Program-made: the position numbers and the translations under genes
Notes under the pieces: model-generated
Seen by the model: the letters and a program-made list of their open reading frames with translations, nothing else
What the model was told of the DNA's origin: nothing
Databases searched by the model: none
Assembly (NCBI RefSeq): GCF_001468065.1
Contig: NZ_LNYZ01000013.1
Location: 613,118-677,117, forward strand
Length of the DNA: 64,000 nucleotides
Direction: 5' to 3'
Source of the DNA: Legionella steigerwaltii
Lineage (GTDB): Bacteria; Pseudomonadota; Gammaproteobacteria; Legionellales; Legionellaceae
In this document: positions 24,799 to 35,123 of the stretch, piece after piece
Layout: every line of letters starts with the position of its first letter
How positions within the stretch are numbered: the stretch's first letter is position 1

Positions 24799-27105
24799 TT
24801 AACTATCCAGTTGGACATGGATATCACGAGCATCAGATTGTCCATGATCATCTACTACCCTAACAACAAACTTCCCTGGCTTTGCTTTCCACAAGTAAGA
24901 TTCCCCAGCCTTTGTCTTCGCAATAAATGTTTCATTAATAAACCAATACACATAAGCAATACCGGCGTCTGTTACTGCAGTAAGCGGGATAGTGTTATTT
25001 TGCTGAGAGTTTGCGCGAATAATGTAACTGATCCCAGTTTGTGGCGAAGTAATGTGTGGGTCAATGCCTGAGTTTCCAGATAATGTGCAATCAGGTTCAA
25101 AAAAAGGTGGGGTATGCCTTTGGATTCCAGCCTTCTTAAAAATACTCAATAAATCAGAAGGCCAAAACTCAAAAATCTCAAAACGAGTGTATTCATCCAT
25201 ATGACAAGTCCGTAAACCTGTTTTCGTATTAATAGCCACTTCACGATAAATTGTATCTGTTTTTATAGGCGATTTACCTGGAATAAACCAACTCCACTCA
25301 GTGTCTTTGCAATAGCGTGTGGGTAACATACCAGAGGCTTTACATACTTCCACTTTTTTCAAATTCATTTGTTCTGGATGTTTTTCTAAAGCATGTATAG
25401 GGCCTCGCTCATGCTTTAATGCATCAATCAACTCAAAAAATAAGGGGGCAGCAATGTCTTTACCTATAAACGCAGGATTAGCCTTATTATCAAAATTTCC
25501 TATCCATACTGCGAGTACATAGGGACCAAATACCCCTACAGTCCATGCATCACGATAACCTGAAGAAGTTCCGGTTTTCCAGGCCACTTGTAAACGCGAC
25601 CCGCTTCTAGAACTATCATCCAAACGTGGGGTATTTTTTAACATGTCCAATACAAGATAGCTTGCTTCTGGACTAAGCAAGCGTGTTCCTTTCTGCTTTA
25701 TGTCATTTTTAAATGCATGAATTGGAAACCAAACCCCATCATTAGCTAACATGGCATATAAACTGACAAGTTCATTCATTGTTAATTCAACACCACCTAA
25801 ACTCAATGAAAGCCCATAGTATGACTCAGATCGTAATTGACTGATTTGTGCTTTTTCCAGTAGTTGATGTAATGTTGTACTGGTTAGTTGGCTAGCAAGA
25901 TATATTGCCGGAATGTTACGGCTTAAAACTAAAGCATCCTTAGCTTTAATGGGACCCATAAAATCATAATCAAAGTTTTCAGGGTTGTAGCCATTAAAAC
26001 TGTGAGGAACATCCTTTAAAACAGTATCAGGATGAATTAAACCTTGATCCAAGGCCAATCCATAGATAAAAGGCTTCAATGTGGATCCAGGCGAGCGCTT
26101 TGCTTCCGTGCCGTTAATCTGTCCACTGATGCCAAGATTGAAAAAATCAGCCGATCCTAACATTCCCTTAATACCCATATCTCGAGTATCTACAAGCAAA
26201 ACAGCTGCATTATTTACGCCTAATCCCTTTTTTCTGGCGAGATAATGATGAGTGATACGTTCGATAATCATTTGAGTACGATAATCTAAAGTGGTATCAA
26301 TACTTTGCTGTTTGCTTGATGCATCTGACAAGATTTTATTTACAAAATGTGGCGCACTAAAAGGAAGCATATGTGTGTTTTGCATCACTAAAGGCAAAGC
26401 AAACATCGCTTTTTTATTAAGGTCTTCTTGGTGTTTATTTAACCAGCGCCCTAACAAACGTTCGCGAATTTTTTTTAACTCTTTATTATTTGGTGTCCTT
26501 TTACCTGGGTTTTGAGGAATGATGCTTAAAGTTAAGGATTGCGGCAAAGTAATTTTATTTACTGGCGTACCAAAATAAACCAAACTCGCAGCCCCCACTC
26601 CTTCAACATTGCCACCATATGGCGCCAAATTTAAATAAGCCTCTAGAATCTCTTCCTTGCTGTAATGCATTTCAATTTGTATTGCGCGAATAATTTGTAA
26701 CAATTTCCCTGAGATTTTTTTAGAATTCATGCCATAACGCATCCGTGCAACCTGCATGCTAATTGTTGAGGCCCCTATTCTACGTGATTGTGCGCCGTAT
26801 GTTTGCCAAATGGCTTTTATCGTTGCCCAAGGATTGACACCATAGTGCCAATAAAAATATTGGTCCTCTTGCAGCAAGGTTGCTTCTACAAGCTGTTTTG
26901 ATATGTGTGATAGCGGTGTAAAAAGTCGATATTTTTCATCCTGACTTAATGTTAACCTTAGTAATTGATGATGTTCATCATAAACCGCTTTAGAGAAACT
27001 TGTCTCTTCTAATAATGTAGGCTTGGGTAAAAAAAATAATATTAAATAGGCACTGACAAGGAGTGTAATAAGGATTATGCTTAGTTTTTTAAATATTTTG
27101 TTCAT
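24799..27105 (-). CDS. pbpC: Penicillin-binding protein 1C
   Basis: A 768-residue bifunctional peptidoglycan synthase. The order is: an N-terminal anchor helix (residues 7-27); a glycosyltransferase GT51 domain with EDQYFYWHYGVNPWATIKA and GASTISMQVARM; a transpeptidase domain with SPGSTLKPF (SxxK), SRNIPA (SxN) and KTGTSSG; and a C-terminal BiPBP_C domain (from about 685). All catalytic motifs are intact. It polymerises and cross-links glycan strands in the periplasm. Divergent from the alpha-2-macroglobulin gene across 70 bases, the classical pairing for defence at sites of envelope damage. Confidence 0.95.
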   Translation of the reverse strand: MNKIFKKLSIILITLLVSAYLILFFLPKPTLLEETSFSKAVYDEHHQLLRLTLSQDEKYRLFTPLSHISKQLVEATLLQEDQYFYWHYGVNPWATIKAIWQTYGAQSRRIGASTISMQVARMRYGMNSKKISGKLLQIIRAIQIEMHYSKEEILEAYLNLAPYGGNVEGVGAASLVYFGTPVNKITLPQSLTLSIIPQNPGKRTPNNKELKKIRERLLGRWLNKHQEDLNKKAMFALPLVMQNTHMLPFSAPHFVNKILSDASSKQQSIDTTLDYRTQMIIERITHHYLARKKGLGVNNAAVLLVDTRDMGIKGMLGSADFFNLGISGQINGTEAKRSPGSTLKPFIYGLALDQGLIHPDTVLKDVPHSFNGYNPENFDYDFMGPIKAKDALVLSRNIPAIYLASQLTSTTLHQLLEKAQISQLRSESYYGLSLSLGGVELTMNELVSLYAMLANDGVWFPIHAFKNDIKQKGTRLLSPEASYLVLDMLKNTPRLDDSSRSGSRLQVAWKTGTSSGYRDAWTVGVFGPYVLAVWIGNFDNKANPAFIGKDIAAPLFFELIDALKHERGPIHALEKHPEQMNLKKVEVCKASGMLPTRYCKDTEWSWFIPGKSPIKTDTIYREVAINTKTGLRTCHMDEYTRFEIFEFWPSDLLSIFKKAGIQRHTPPFFEPDCTLSGNSGIDPHITSPQTGISYIIRANSQQNNTIPLTAVTDAGIAYVYWFINETFIAKTKAGESYLWKAKPGKFVVRVVDDHGQSDARDIHVQLDS

Positions 27106-27175
27106 AGTCGCTATTATGCACTAAATAGAATAAAATATATGCAAAATTTTCAGCCCTCTTCACCTTTTGGGATAA

Positions 27176-30100
27176 ATGATGAATAAAAATCCGCTATCTA
27201 TGCTACTCAATGCGTTTTCATCTGTTTTTGGCAAATTAAATTGGCGAAGCCCACCATGGGTAAGCTACTTATGTACTAAGTCAAAATCATCTCCCAAAAA
27301 GTTTTGGGGAGGTAGCCTGTTAATCGTTCTTATTTTAATTGCAGCAGGCTATTCCTTATACTGGTATAAAAATTTACCAAAACCAATCTATACCACCGCC
27401 CAGATCACAGTTCCAGATATCACGCCAAATACTGAGGAACAATTAGTTCCCAACAATTTGATTATTGATTTTGGTATAAAAAATAACGGATTTATTAATC
27501 AATCTGTTGCTCCTATTAATCTGATTGGAAAAACGGCCGAAGGCATAGTAATAACTCCGAAAATACCTGGAACGTGGACATGGAATACTGACAGTCAATT
27601 GGTTTTTACTCCTTCAGAGGATTGGCCTGCAGGAAAAAAATATACAATCCTTTTTGCTGACAGTGCTTTTGCTCCGAATGCAAAAATGGAAAGTCATAAG
27701 CTTTATTTTTCTACCCACCCCTTTACTGCCAAAATTAATGAATTTAAACTCTATCAAGATCCAGTACATGCTGAAGTAAGGAATGCTGTAGCAACAATAG
27801 AGTTCAATTTTCCAGTTAATCCTCAAACTTTAGAAAAAAATACATCTTTAGTGTATCAAACAAAATCGGGTTCTACTGGTGAAAATCTTCCGTTTACCTT
27901 TACTTACGATAAAAATAAACGTGTAGCTTACCTGCACTCAGAAACAATAAAGATAACTGATGTAGCACGCTTTTTGCGTTTAACACTAAATCAAAACGTT
28001 ACCTCATCAACTAATTCCGGCCATTTACTGCAAGATCAATCACAAAATTTGTTAATTCCCAGTGCTAAAGACTTCCTTAAAGTTCTTTCTGCTTCAGCTT
28101 CCATCGTCCGCAATGATAAAGATAGACCGGAACAAGTTCTTACTGTTGAAACATCTTTAGGAGTAAATGAGAGCGAATTTAATAAATCAGTCCATATTTA
28201 TTTGCTACCTAAAGATCGTCCCGCAACCACTGCTGAAGCTGCCAAAGAGAATTACCAATGGCAAAATCCAGGGGAAGTAACACAAGCTGTTCTTGCTTTG
28301 GCAACACCCATGGCAAAAGAAGCTATCCCTACAGAACAAAACTATTCCACCTTACATAGCTTTAAATTTAAAACAGAAGCACCTCGCTACATATACATTC
28401 AAATTGATAAAGGAATGCGGAGCTTTGGTGATTTTACTTTGGGCAATGAGTATGCAGCGATTATTCCTGTACCTGCGATACCTAAAGAGATCAGTTTCTT
28501 ACATAAAGGTTCACTGCTGGCTTTAAGTGGAGAGAAAAAACTTTCTGTCCTGGTACGTGGCGTACCTGCTGTCAAGTTTGATTTCGCACGTGTGCTACCA
28601 GAAAATATCAATCAATTGGTAACTCAAACCCAAGGTGATTTTAATAATCCCTATTTTATTAATCCCACTTTTAATCAACAAAATATCAGTCAAATTTCTT
28701 CGGAGATTCAAGAGTTTGATATTTCTGATCTAGCGAAGCAACAATATACTGCACTTGATTTCAGCAAATATCTAACGATGAATACCAACACCATGGGGCC
28801 GCAAGGACTATTTTTGTTACAAGCTACTGGCTGGGATGTTCACAATAAATCTGCACTAGATGTAAAAGCAAGTCGTATGATATTGATTACTGATCTGGCT
28901 TTATTAGTAAAAGACAACCAAGACGGTAGTCATGACGTATTCGTTAACTCTATAACGCAGGGAGCTCCTGTTGCCAATGCAACAGTAACTGTTTTAGGAA
29001 AAAATGGCTTGCCCATTTTATCACGTGTCAGTGATGCTCAAGGACGCGTTACGTTCCCACCTTTAAAAGACTTTATTGATGATAGGGAACCTACGGTATA
29101 TCTAGCTCAATTGAATAATGATGTCTCATTTATTCCTTTCAATAATGCGAATAGGCAGCTGAATTTTTCCAAGTTTGACATCGGCGGCCTTTATACAAAC
29201 AATCAAGAGCTGCACAGTTTAAGTGCTTATCTTTTCTCCGATAGAGGCATCTACAGACCCGGAGATGCAGTTCATATCGGCATGATTGTCAAACAAGCCT
29301 TTGCCCAACCCCAGCCGGCGGGTTTACCATTACAAGCGACTGTGGTTGATTCAAGAGGAACAACAATCAAAGATGAAAAAATTACGCTTAATGATCTAGG
29401 CTACATGGACCTGGATTTTACAACAAATACCAGCTCGCCAACTGGCCAATATATGGTCAATTTGTATTTGGTCAAAGATGGATATCCACAAAATCTACTC
29501 GGATCTACGACTGTTCGTATTTCTGAATTTTTGCCCGATAGAATGAAAATCACTACGACCTTATCTCCAAAACCATCTGCTGGATGGAGTTCACCTACAG
29601 GATTAAAAGGAGAAGTAAGTCTTTGGAACTTATATGGCGCTCCTGCTGCGGATCGCAAAGTGAGTGCTAAAGTTTTATTAGTACCACAAAAAGTTCAATT
29701 CGATAAATATCCCGATTACGTCTTTGTTGATCCTCTGTTGGATCCGAAGAAACCACCTAAGGTCTTCACAGAATCATTGAATGATGCGAAAACAAATAAT
29801 AAAGGTGAAGCTGAATTTGATTTGAATCTCGATCGTTTTGAAAAAGCGACTTATCAATTAACATTTTTTGCTGAAGGTTTTGAATCAGAAGGTGGCCGTA
29901 GTGTAACAAGCCAAACCAAAACCTTAATTAGTCCCCTGCCCTATTTTATAGGATATAAGCCAGATGGGGATTTATCCTTCATTAAGCAAAACAGTACTCG
30001 AAGTGTTAATTACATTGGGATTAATCCTGAATTAAATAAACAAGAAATCAAAGATTTAAAAATACAACTTGTTTCACTACATCCGGTCACAACCCTAGTT

Positions 30101-32914
30101 AAAAAAGCGGATGGAACTTATCAATATCAGTCAGTTATTCAATCCACCATAGTCAGCACTACTCCCTTTAACATTTCCGAGCAAGGTACTGATTACACCT
30201 TGCCAACGCAACAAATTGGTGATTTTTCCTTAAGTATACTTGGGAAGGATAATACAGTACTTAATCAGTTAAAATTTAGTATAGTTGGTGCAAGTCAACA
30301 ACCCTTAGCGAAGAATGCCGAATTATCGATTAAACTCAATAAAACGGAATATCAAGCGAATGAAGATATAGAGATACAAATTACTGCGCCTTATACAGGA
30401 TCAGGTTTGATTACTATAGAACGTGATAAGGTTTACGCGGCACAATGGTTCAAAACTGATACAACTAATTCCGTACAAACCATCCATATACCTGCTGATT
30501 TTCAAGGAGATGCATACATCAATGTTGCTTTTATACGTGATTGGAATTCACCAGAAATATTCATAAGCCCACTCAGCTATAGTGTTGTACCTTTCGCGGT
30601 TAATCACGAGAGTCACAACATAAAAATAGATCTACAAACTGCAGCGGTTGCGCGTCCTGGCCAGCCGTTTACTATAGATTATCATACAGATAAACCTGGG
30701 AAAATTATTGTCTTTGCGGTCGATGAAGGGATTCTGCAAGTCGCACGCTATACGACTCCAGATCCTTTATCGTTCTTCTTCCAGAAACATGCTCTTGAGG
30801 TTTTGACCCAGCAAACTGTGGATCAAATCATGCCAAAATTTATTCAAGATCGTGAACTTTCTGCCGTTGGAGGTGATAACGGTGAAGAAGGAATGGCGAG
30901 TCGCCTTAATCCCTTTAAACGGAAAACTGAATTGCCTGTAGCTTATTGGTCAGGAATTGTTGATACAGATTCAAACAATCACCAATTAGTATATCAAGTT
31001 CCTGATTATTTTAATGGCACATTACGAGTCATGGCAGTAGCCGTGTCATCTGATTCGGTTGGCTCCAAAGATACTTTTGCCGAAATTCGCGGTGATTTCA
31101 TTATTAACCCCAATGTTCCAACCTTTGTCGCTCCTGGAGATGAATTTGAAATCTCTTCATCTGTTGCGAATAATGTTAAAGGCTCAGGGGAACATGCGCT
31201 TGTAGATATAGTTTTGACTGCGTCTCCTGAACTTGAAATCATCGGAACACCTGCACAAACGCTGGAAATCGCTGAAGGTCATGAACAAACGGTTCATTTT
31301 AAATTAAAGGCTAAATCCCTTCTAGGAGCAGCCCAATTAAGTTTCAAAGCCGGCATGGGTGATAAATCAAGTACAATGGGTGCAACACTGAGTGTCAGAC
31401 CCGCTACGACGCTTAGTACCTACATTACCAGTGGAAAATCAGAAGATGCTCAAAAAACTCTGGACATTATGCAAACGCTGTTCCCAGAATATCGCAAAGC
31501 GAGCGCTACTGTTTCTACTAGCCCTATGATTCTGGTATTTGGTTTACAACGTTATCTGGACAATTATCCTTATGGTTGTACCGAACAATTAACCAGTAAA
31601 GCCTTACCTTTATTGGCAATGAACAATCAAACTGGTTTTGCTCAAGAAACAAAACAAGTTAATGAAAAAGTAAACGCTGCAATTCAAATGCTAAGCCAAC
31701 GTCAGATGTCTAATGGCGGTTTTAGTTATTGGCCAGGACTTGGTGATAATCAAGGTAATGATTTCGCCACTGTTTATGCGATGCATTTCCTTACTGAGGC
31801 AAGATCCCAGGGATTTAATGTTCCAAATGATTTGTTCTTTAATGGAATTAATTATCTTAAAACCTTGGCAAGTCAGAATGTATCCGATATGGATGCTGCA
31901 AGAATTCAAGCGTACGCCATTTATATTTTAACCCGCAATGAAATTGTAACAACCAATTATCTTGCTAACCTGCAACTCTATCTGGAAAAAGATAAGACTA
32001 ATGCATGGAAGACGGATATTACGACAGCCTATATTGCTGCATCGTATCAACTACTACAAAGTCATGATGAAGCAAATCAGTTAATTGGTCTGTATAAGCC
32101 GCAAAATAATCGGGCTTATGTTACTGATTTTTATAGTAGCGCAATTGCAGATGCTCAATATTTGTATCTTGTAGCGAAGCATTTCCCTAACCTCTTGCCA
32201 CAGGTAAGTGATGAGTTACTCAATCGCTTAGTTCAAGCAGTCAATAATGACGAGATTAATACTGTTTTATCCGGATTTACAAGTCTTGCCTTAGGGGCTT
32301 ATCCCAATTTATCCAATGCATCCACCTCAGCCTTGTCGATGACAAAAATAATGGCTAATAATAAAGAGGTTGATGTCCCTGCGGCTAATGCAAACTATCA
32401 AAAAACTGATATTGATCCTGATGTGCTAAAAATCCGTTTTAATAACCCGGATAAGAAAACATTTTTCTACCAATTAATGCAGTCTGGTTTTAATCGGGAA
32501 ATTTCAAAAAACCCTATAAAACAAGGTTTAGAAATTTTCCGAGAATACAGAGATGCAAAAGGAAATGCGATTAATTCAACAGTTCTGGGAAGTGAAATTG
32601 AGGTACATATTCAAATTCGAGCATTAGATAATGATTATTTATCTAATATCGCAATTGAAGATCTGCTACCTGGTGGCTTTGAGGTAGTAAGCGACTCTGT
32701 AAAAAATAATACAATGGATTTTGTTGATGTACGCGAAGATAGAGTGAATTTCTTTGGTGGGGTTGAGTCTGCGGCTAAAGAAATTGTTTATAAAATAAAA
32801 GCAGTTAATATAGGAAAGTACATTGTTCCCCCCGCTTATGCGGAAGCAATGTATAATCCAAATACGAAAGCACAAGGTATTTCTTCAGTAATTACTGTTA
32901 CCGAAGCACCTTAG
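27176..32914 (+). CDS. Bacterial alpha-2-macroglobulin (YfhM-like)
   Basis: A 1912-residue protein. One membrane helix (residues about 43-63, after a basic stretch) anchors a long periplasmic chain of MG domains. The family's Arg/Gly-rich MG region includes AYLFSDRGIYRPGDAVHIG (around 683-701). The thioester motif C1468-TEQ is intact, so covalent trapping of proteases is expected. Many bacterial members are lipoproteins; here there is no lipobox Cys and a membrane helix replaces it. The start ATGATG lacks a strong ribosome binding site. Works with PBP1C. Confidence 0.95.
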   Translation: MMNKNPLSMLLNAFSSVFGKLNWRSPPWVSYLCTKSKSSPKKFWGGSLLIVLILIAAGYSLYWYKNLPKPIYTTAQITVPDITPNTEEQLVPNNLIIDFGIKNNGFINQSVAPINLIGKTAEGIVITPKIPGTWTWNTDSQLVFTPSEDWPAGKKYTILFADSAFAPNAKMESHKLYFSTHPFTAKINEFKLYQDPVHAEVRNAVATIEFNFPVNPQTLEKNTSLVYQTKSGSTGENLPFTFTYDKNKRVAYLHSETIKITDVARFLRLTLNQNVTSSTNSGHLLQDQSQNLLIPSAKDFLKVLSASASIVRNDKDRPEQVLTVETSLGVNESEFNKSVHIYLLPKDRPATTAEAAKENYQWQNPGEVTQAVLALATPMAKEAIPTEQNYSTLHSFKFKTEAPRYIYIQIDKGMRSFGDFTLGNEYAAIIPVPAIPKEISFLHKGSLLALSGEKKLSVLVRGVPAVKFDFARVLPENINQLVTQTQGDFNNPYFINPTFNQQNISQISSEIQEFDISDLAKQQYTALDFSKYLTMNTNTMGPQGLFLLQATGWDVHNKSALDVKASRMILITDLALLVKDNQDGSHDVFVNSITQGAPVANATVTVLGKNGLPILSRVSDAQGRVTFPPLKDFIDDREPTVYLAQLNNDVSFIPFNNANRQLNFSKFDIGGLYTNNQELHSLSAYLFSDRGIYRPGDAVHIGMIVKQAFAQPQPAGLPLQATVVDSRGTTIKDEKITLNDLGYMDLDFTTNTSSPTGQYMVNLYLVKDGYPQNLLGSTTVRISEFLPDRMKITTTLSPKPSAGWSSPTGLKGEVSLWNLYGAPAADRKVSAKVLLVPQKVQFDKYPDYVFVDPLLDPKKPPKVFTESLNDAKTNNKGEAEFDLNLDRFEKATYQLTFFAEGFESEGGRSVTSQTKTLISPLPYFIGYKPDGDLSFIKQNSTRSVNYIGINPELNKQEIKDLKIQLVSLHPVTTLVKKADGTYQYQSVIQSTIVSTTPFNISEQGTDYTLPTQQIGDFSLSILGKDNTVLNQLKFSIVGASQQPLAKNAELSIKLNKTEYQANEDIEIQITAPYTGSGLITIERDKVYAAQWFKTDTTNSVQTIHIPADFQGDAYINVAFIRDWNSPEIFISPLSYSVVPFAVNHESHNIKIDLQTAAVARPGQPFTIDYHTDKPGKIIVFAVDEGILQVARYTTPDPLSFFFQKHALEVLTQQTVDQIMPKFIQDRELSAVGGDNGEEGMASRLNPFKRKTELPVAYWSGIVDTDSNNHQLVYQVPDYFNGTLRVMAVAVSSDSVGSKDTFAEIRGDFIINPNVPTFVAPGDEFEISSSVANNVKGSGEHALVDIVLTASPELEIIGTPAQTLEIAEGHEQTVHFKLKAKSLLGAAQLSFKAGMGDKSSTMGATLSVRPATTLSTYITSGKSEDAQKTLDIMQTLFPEYRKASATVSTSPMILVFGLQRYLDNYPYGCTEQLTSKALPLLAMNNQTGFAQETKQVNEKVNAAIQMLSQRQMSNGGFSYWPGLGDNQGNDFATVYAMHFLTEARSQGFNVPNDLFFNGINYLKTLASQNVSDMDAARIQAYAIYILTRNEIVTTNYLANLQLYLEKDKTNAWKTDITTAYIAASYQLLQSHDEANQLIGLYKPQNNRAYVTDFYSSAIADAQYLYLVAKHFPNLLPQVSDELLNRLVQAVNNDEINTVLSGFTSLALGAYPNLSNASTSALSMTKIMANNKEVDVPAANANYQKTDIDPDVLKIRFNNPDKKTFFYQLMQSGFNREISKNPIKQGLEIFREYRDAKGNAINSTVLGSEIEVHIQIRALDNDYLSNIAIEDLLPGGFEVVSDSVKNNTMDFVDVREDRVNFFGGVESAAKEIVYKIKAVNIGKYIVPPAYAEAMYNPNTKAQGISSVITVTEAP

Positions 32915-32947
32915 TTCGCTTAATGAAGTTCAAATTGTGACTTGTGC

Positions 32948-32985
32948 TTTGCAGCCGGATTACATTGTGCTAATCCGACTGCAAA
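32948..32985. terminator. Hairpin after the alpha-2-macroglobulin gene
   Basis: TTTGCAGCCGGATTA and TAATCCGACTGCAAA pair with one mismatch around an 8-nt loop. The rest of the 466-base gap (32915-33380) holds no gene or motif I can support. Confidence 0.5.
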
Positions 32986-33380
32986 AGGACCAATAATTTA
33001 CTTTCTAAGCCAAATCAACTAATAAATTAATTTTTTAGAGCAAGTTTATCCTGCTCTGAAAGATGCATTGCATATCTGAATTACATATTGGATTAAACAC
33101 AGGAGAATATTTTTCATTTAGGAAAAAATTAGCGATAAAGGATTGTACGTTTTATGGTTGTTCCATAGACAGTTGCTCTTTAATATAGCGTTCGGGCCAT
33201 AAAGCCGTAGAATACAATGATAAGCTGACTCGTTTCACAACATAACTAAAAATAAGGCAGATTTTATTGCATTTCTGAATAGATTTGTTTTAGATTTGGC
33301 ACTATTAGATAAAATAAAAACGAAGTAATATTCGATGGAACTGGAAAGAAAATTCTTAATCAATATATGGTGTAAGTTTT

Positions 33381-33890
33381 ATGAACAATTTAAAAAAAGG
33401 CATTACCAAGTTTATTTTTATGGGAAGATGGTTGCAACTTCCTTTGTATTTAGGCCTTATTTTAATACTGGCTGTATATGTTTATCGCTTTATCCATGAA
33501 TTATTTGAATTGATAATCCATCTCAATAGTATTGATGACACCCTCATCATGCTTGGTGTCTTGGATTTAATTGACGTCGTGATGATCGCCAATCTACTTA
33601 TTATGGTTGTTATGGGCGGATATGAGACCTTTGTTTCTCCCCTTGCTCTTGACTCACATCCCGATCAACCCGAATGGCTCGATCATCTTGACGCAGGAGC
33701 TATGAAAGTAAAGCTTGCTCTTTCATTAATTGGTATATCGTCAATTCACCTATTGAGAACATTTATTGATCCCAATAAACTCAGTAACTTCTCTGTAATG
33801 TGGCAAGTAATTATCCATTTAACGTTACTTGTTTCCGCATTAGCAATTGCTTTAACAAATAAAATGCTTGTGAAGAGCAAAATACATTAA
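33381..33890 (+). CDS. UPF0114/YqhA-like inner membrane protein
   Basis: A 169-residue protein with four membrane helices. The family patterns are FMGRWLQLPLYLGLIL near the N-terminus, LDLIDVVMIANLLIMVVMGGYETFVS in the middle, and SLIGISSIHLLRTFI near the third helix. E. coli YqhA shares this order; its function is unknown. Located alone after a long non-coding gap. Confidence 0.88.
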   Translation: MNNLKKGITKFIFMGRWLQLPLYLGLILILAVYVYRFIHELFELIIHLNSIDDTLIMLGVLDLIDVVMIANLLIMVVMGGYETFVSPLALDSHPDQPEWLDHLDAGAMKVKLALSLIGISSIHLLRTFIDPNKLSNFSVMWQVIIHLTLLVSALAIALTNKMLVKSKIH

Positions 33891-34155
33891 ACGGTTAATC
33901 TTGTAGTTTAACGCATTGATTAGGGCTAAGGGGCAGGTTGGTGCTAAGCGTTGCGCAACCCAACAAAGCGGCTCCTCATTTTTTTAGACTCTGCTGCATT
34001 GCGAGCAAATGCCTCAGTCGTTGCTTCATTACTCGCTTTGGTGATTTCTTTATTAGAATATATTCTTTATTCCTCTATCTACCTATTCGAACCATTCTTT
34101 GATCATAACAAAAGCTGTGAATAGTTTAAATTTAATTGCGCATAATTTAAACACA

Positions 34156-34188
34156 TTTAATAATTTGTTAATATTCGGTATGTATAAT
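34156..34188 (+). promoter_or_regulatory. PmrA-like box with -10 upstream of the 34260 gene
   Basis: Half-sites TTTAATAAT and GTTAATATT (34156-34175) are separated by TT, then 7 nt, then TATAAT (34183-34188). Both half-sites match 8 of 9 of the PmrA consensus, the best example in this window. The preceding part of the gap (33891-34155) holds a weak GTTGG...CCAAC REP-like palindrome at about 33937-33964 and nothing else I can support. Confidence 0.7.
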
Positions 34189-34259
34189 CTAACATCAAAG
34201 TGATTTTAAATGCTCGGTATGGACGCCTCGTATACAGCCTAAAATATGAGGTTATGAAA

Positions 34260-34994
34260 ATGTACTCAAAAGACACTGAACAGCAAGCTAAACCATCTAA
34301 AACACCACAGCAAACTGTTCCCAACGAAGAATATCATGCTGTTGTCTGTGTAAAAGAAACCGGCGAAAAAAATGGTCCAGGCCATGCAACAGCCATGCTT
34401 ATTAAGAGTAAAAATGGTCAAACACAAATTCATACTACGAGTTTCTTCCCCGGCATGTTCGGAAGTATTATTAATGGATTAACCTTTGGCTCAATACCAG
34501 TACCAGGACAACTTGCCCCAGACCATGTTCAAGATGTGGCAGAGGCAGATCATATTTTGACCACTCCAATATCGAAACAACAATTTAAAGAAGGAAAACA
34601 AGGATGTAAAAAACTTGACCAAGATGTAAGAAGTGGGCATCAAGTTTACTCTGTTTTCGGTAAAGCAAATCCAGTAGCAAATGGGATGCGATTCCTAACT
34701 AAAGGGGCTGCGGGCGCTCATTTAGCAGTAGAAAAACATAAGAAGGAAACTGGTAGTTATCCTGGCGAAGATATGTGTGGTATCCATGTATATGATGACG
34801 ATCACCCAACAGTACCAAAAATGAAAATAGGCAATTGCACCAGTTCAGTAACCGGTATTCTCAATAAAACAGGGATTAAAATTGAAGATCCTAAAATACC
34901 AAGCTTCTTTACTCCAGTATTGAAAGAAAAGGGATTTACTCAAGTAGATAAAGATGACTTTATGAAAAAATATTGCGGTGACTTCAAGTTATAA
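34260..34994 (+). CDS. GH...NC family putative cysteine hydrolase, effector-like (244 aa)
   Basis: Close paralogue of the 208-aa protein at 23348: GPGHATAMLI (His42), TSFFPGMFGSI, FGSIPVPGQ, SVFGKANP, and GNCTSSVTGIL (Cys193), ending with the same SFFTPVLKEKGF pattern. The start is set at the ATG at 34260, where GAGG lies 8 bases upstream; the frame also opens earlier at 34200 (GTG) and 34254. The predicted catalytic order is His then Cys, as in permuted papain folds. The PmrA-like box upstream supports a role as a Dot/Icm effector (inference). An inverted repeat follows. Confidence 0.7.
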   Translation: MYSKDTEQQAKPSKTPQQTVPNEEYHAVVCVKETGEKNGPGHATAMLIKSKNGQTQIHTTSFFPGMFGSIINGLTFGSIPVPGQLAPDHVQDVAEADHILTTPISKQQFKEGKQGCKKLDQDVRSGHQVYSVFGKANPVANGMRFLTKGAAGAHLAVEKHKKETGSYPGEDMCGIHVYDDDHPTVPKMKIGNCTSSVTGILNKTGIKIEDPKIPSFFTPVLKEKGFTQVDKDDFMKKYCGDFKL

Positions 34995-35007
34995 TATTAA
35001 ATTGAGT

Positions 35008-35035
35008 GCACCATATTTAAAACCAAATATGGTGC
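35008..35035. terminator. Perfect 11-bp inverted repeat between two GH...NC genes
   Basis: GCACCATATTT and its complement enclose a 6-nt loop. Its position just after the stop codon suggests transcription termination, but there is no T-tract. Confidence 0.5.
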
Positions 35036-35123
35036 GCAATAAATGCCCACTTGATTTAAAATTTAATACCTGCCTATAATCACTACGCAGTTTAGGTAAT
35101 TTCTCTAAATAAAAGGATTGTAT

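Noticed and set aside
33937-33964. GTTGG...CCAAC palindrome with inner TTGCGCAA
   Set aside because: The outer arms are only 5 bp. It resembles another REP type but is too short to call from one copy.
35045-35080. TTTAAAATTTAAT upstream of the 35124 gene, near a TATAAT
   Set aside because: TTAA copies are 7 nt apart instead of 11, so it does not fit the PmrA architecture; the TATAAT may still be a plain promoter.
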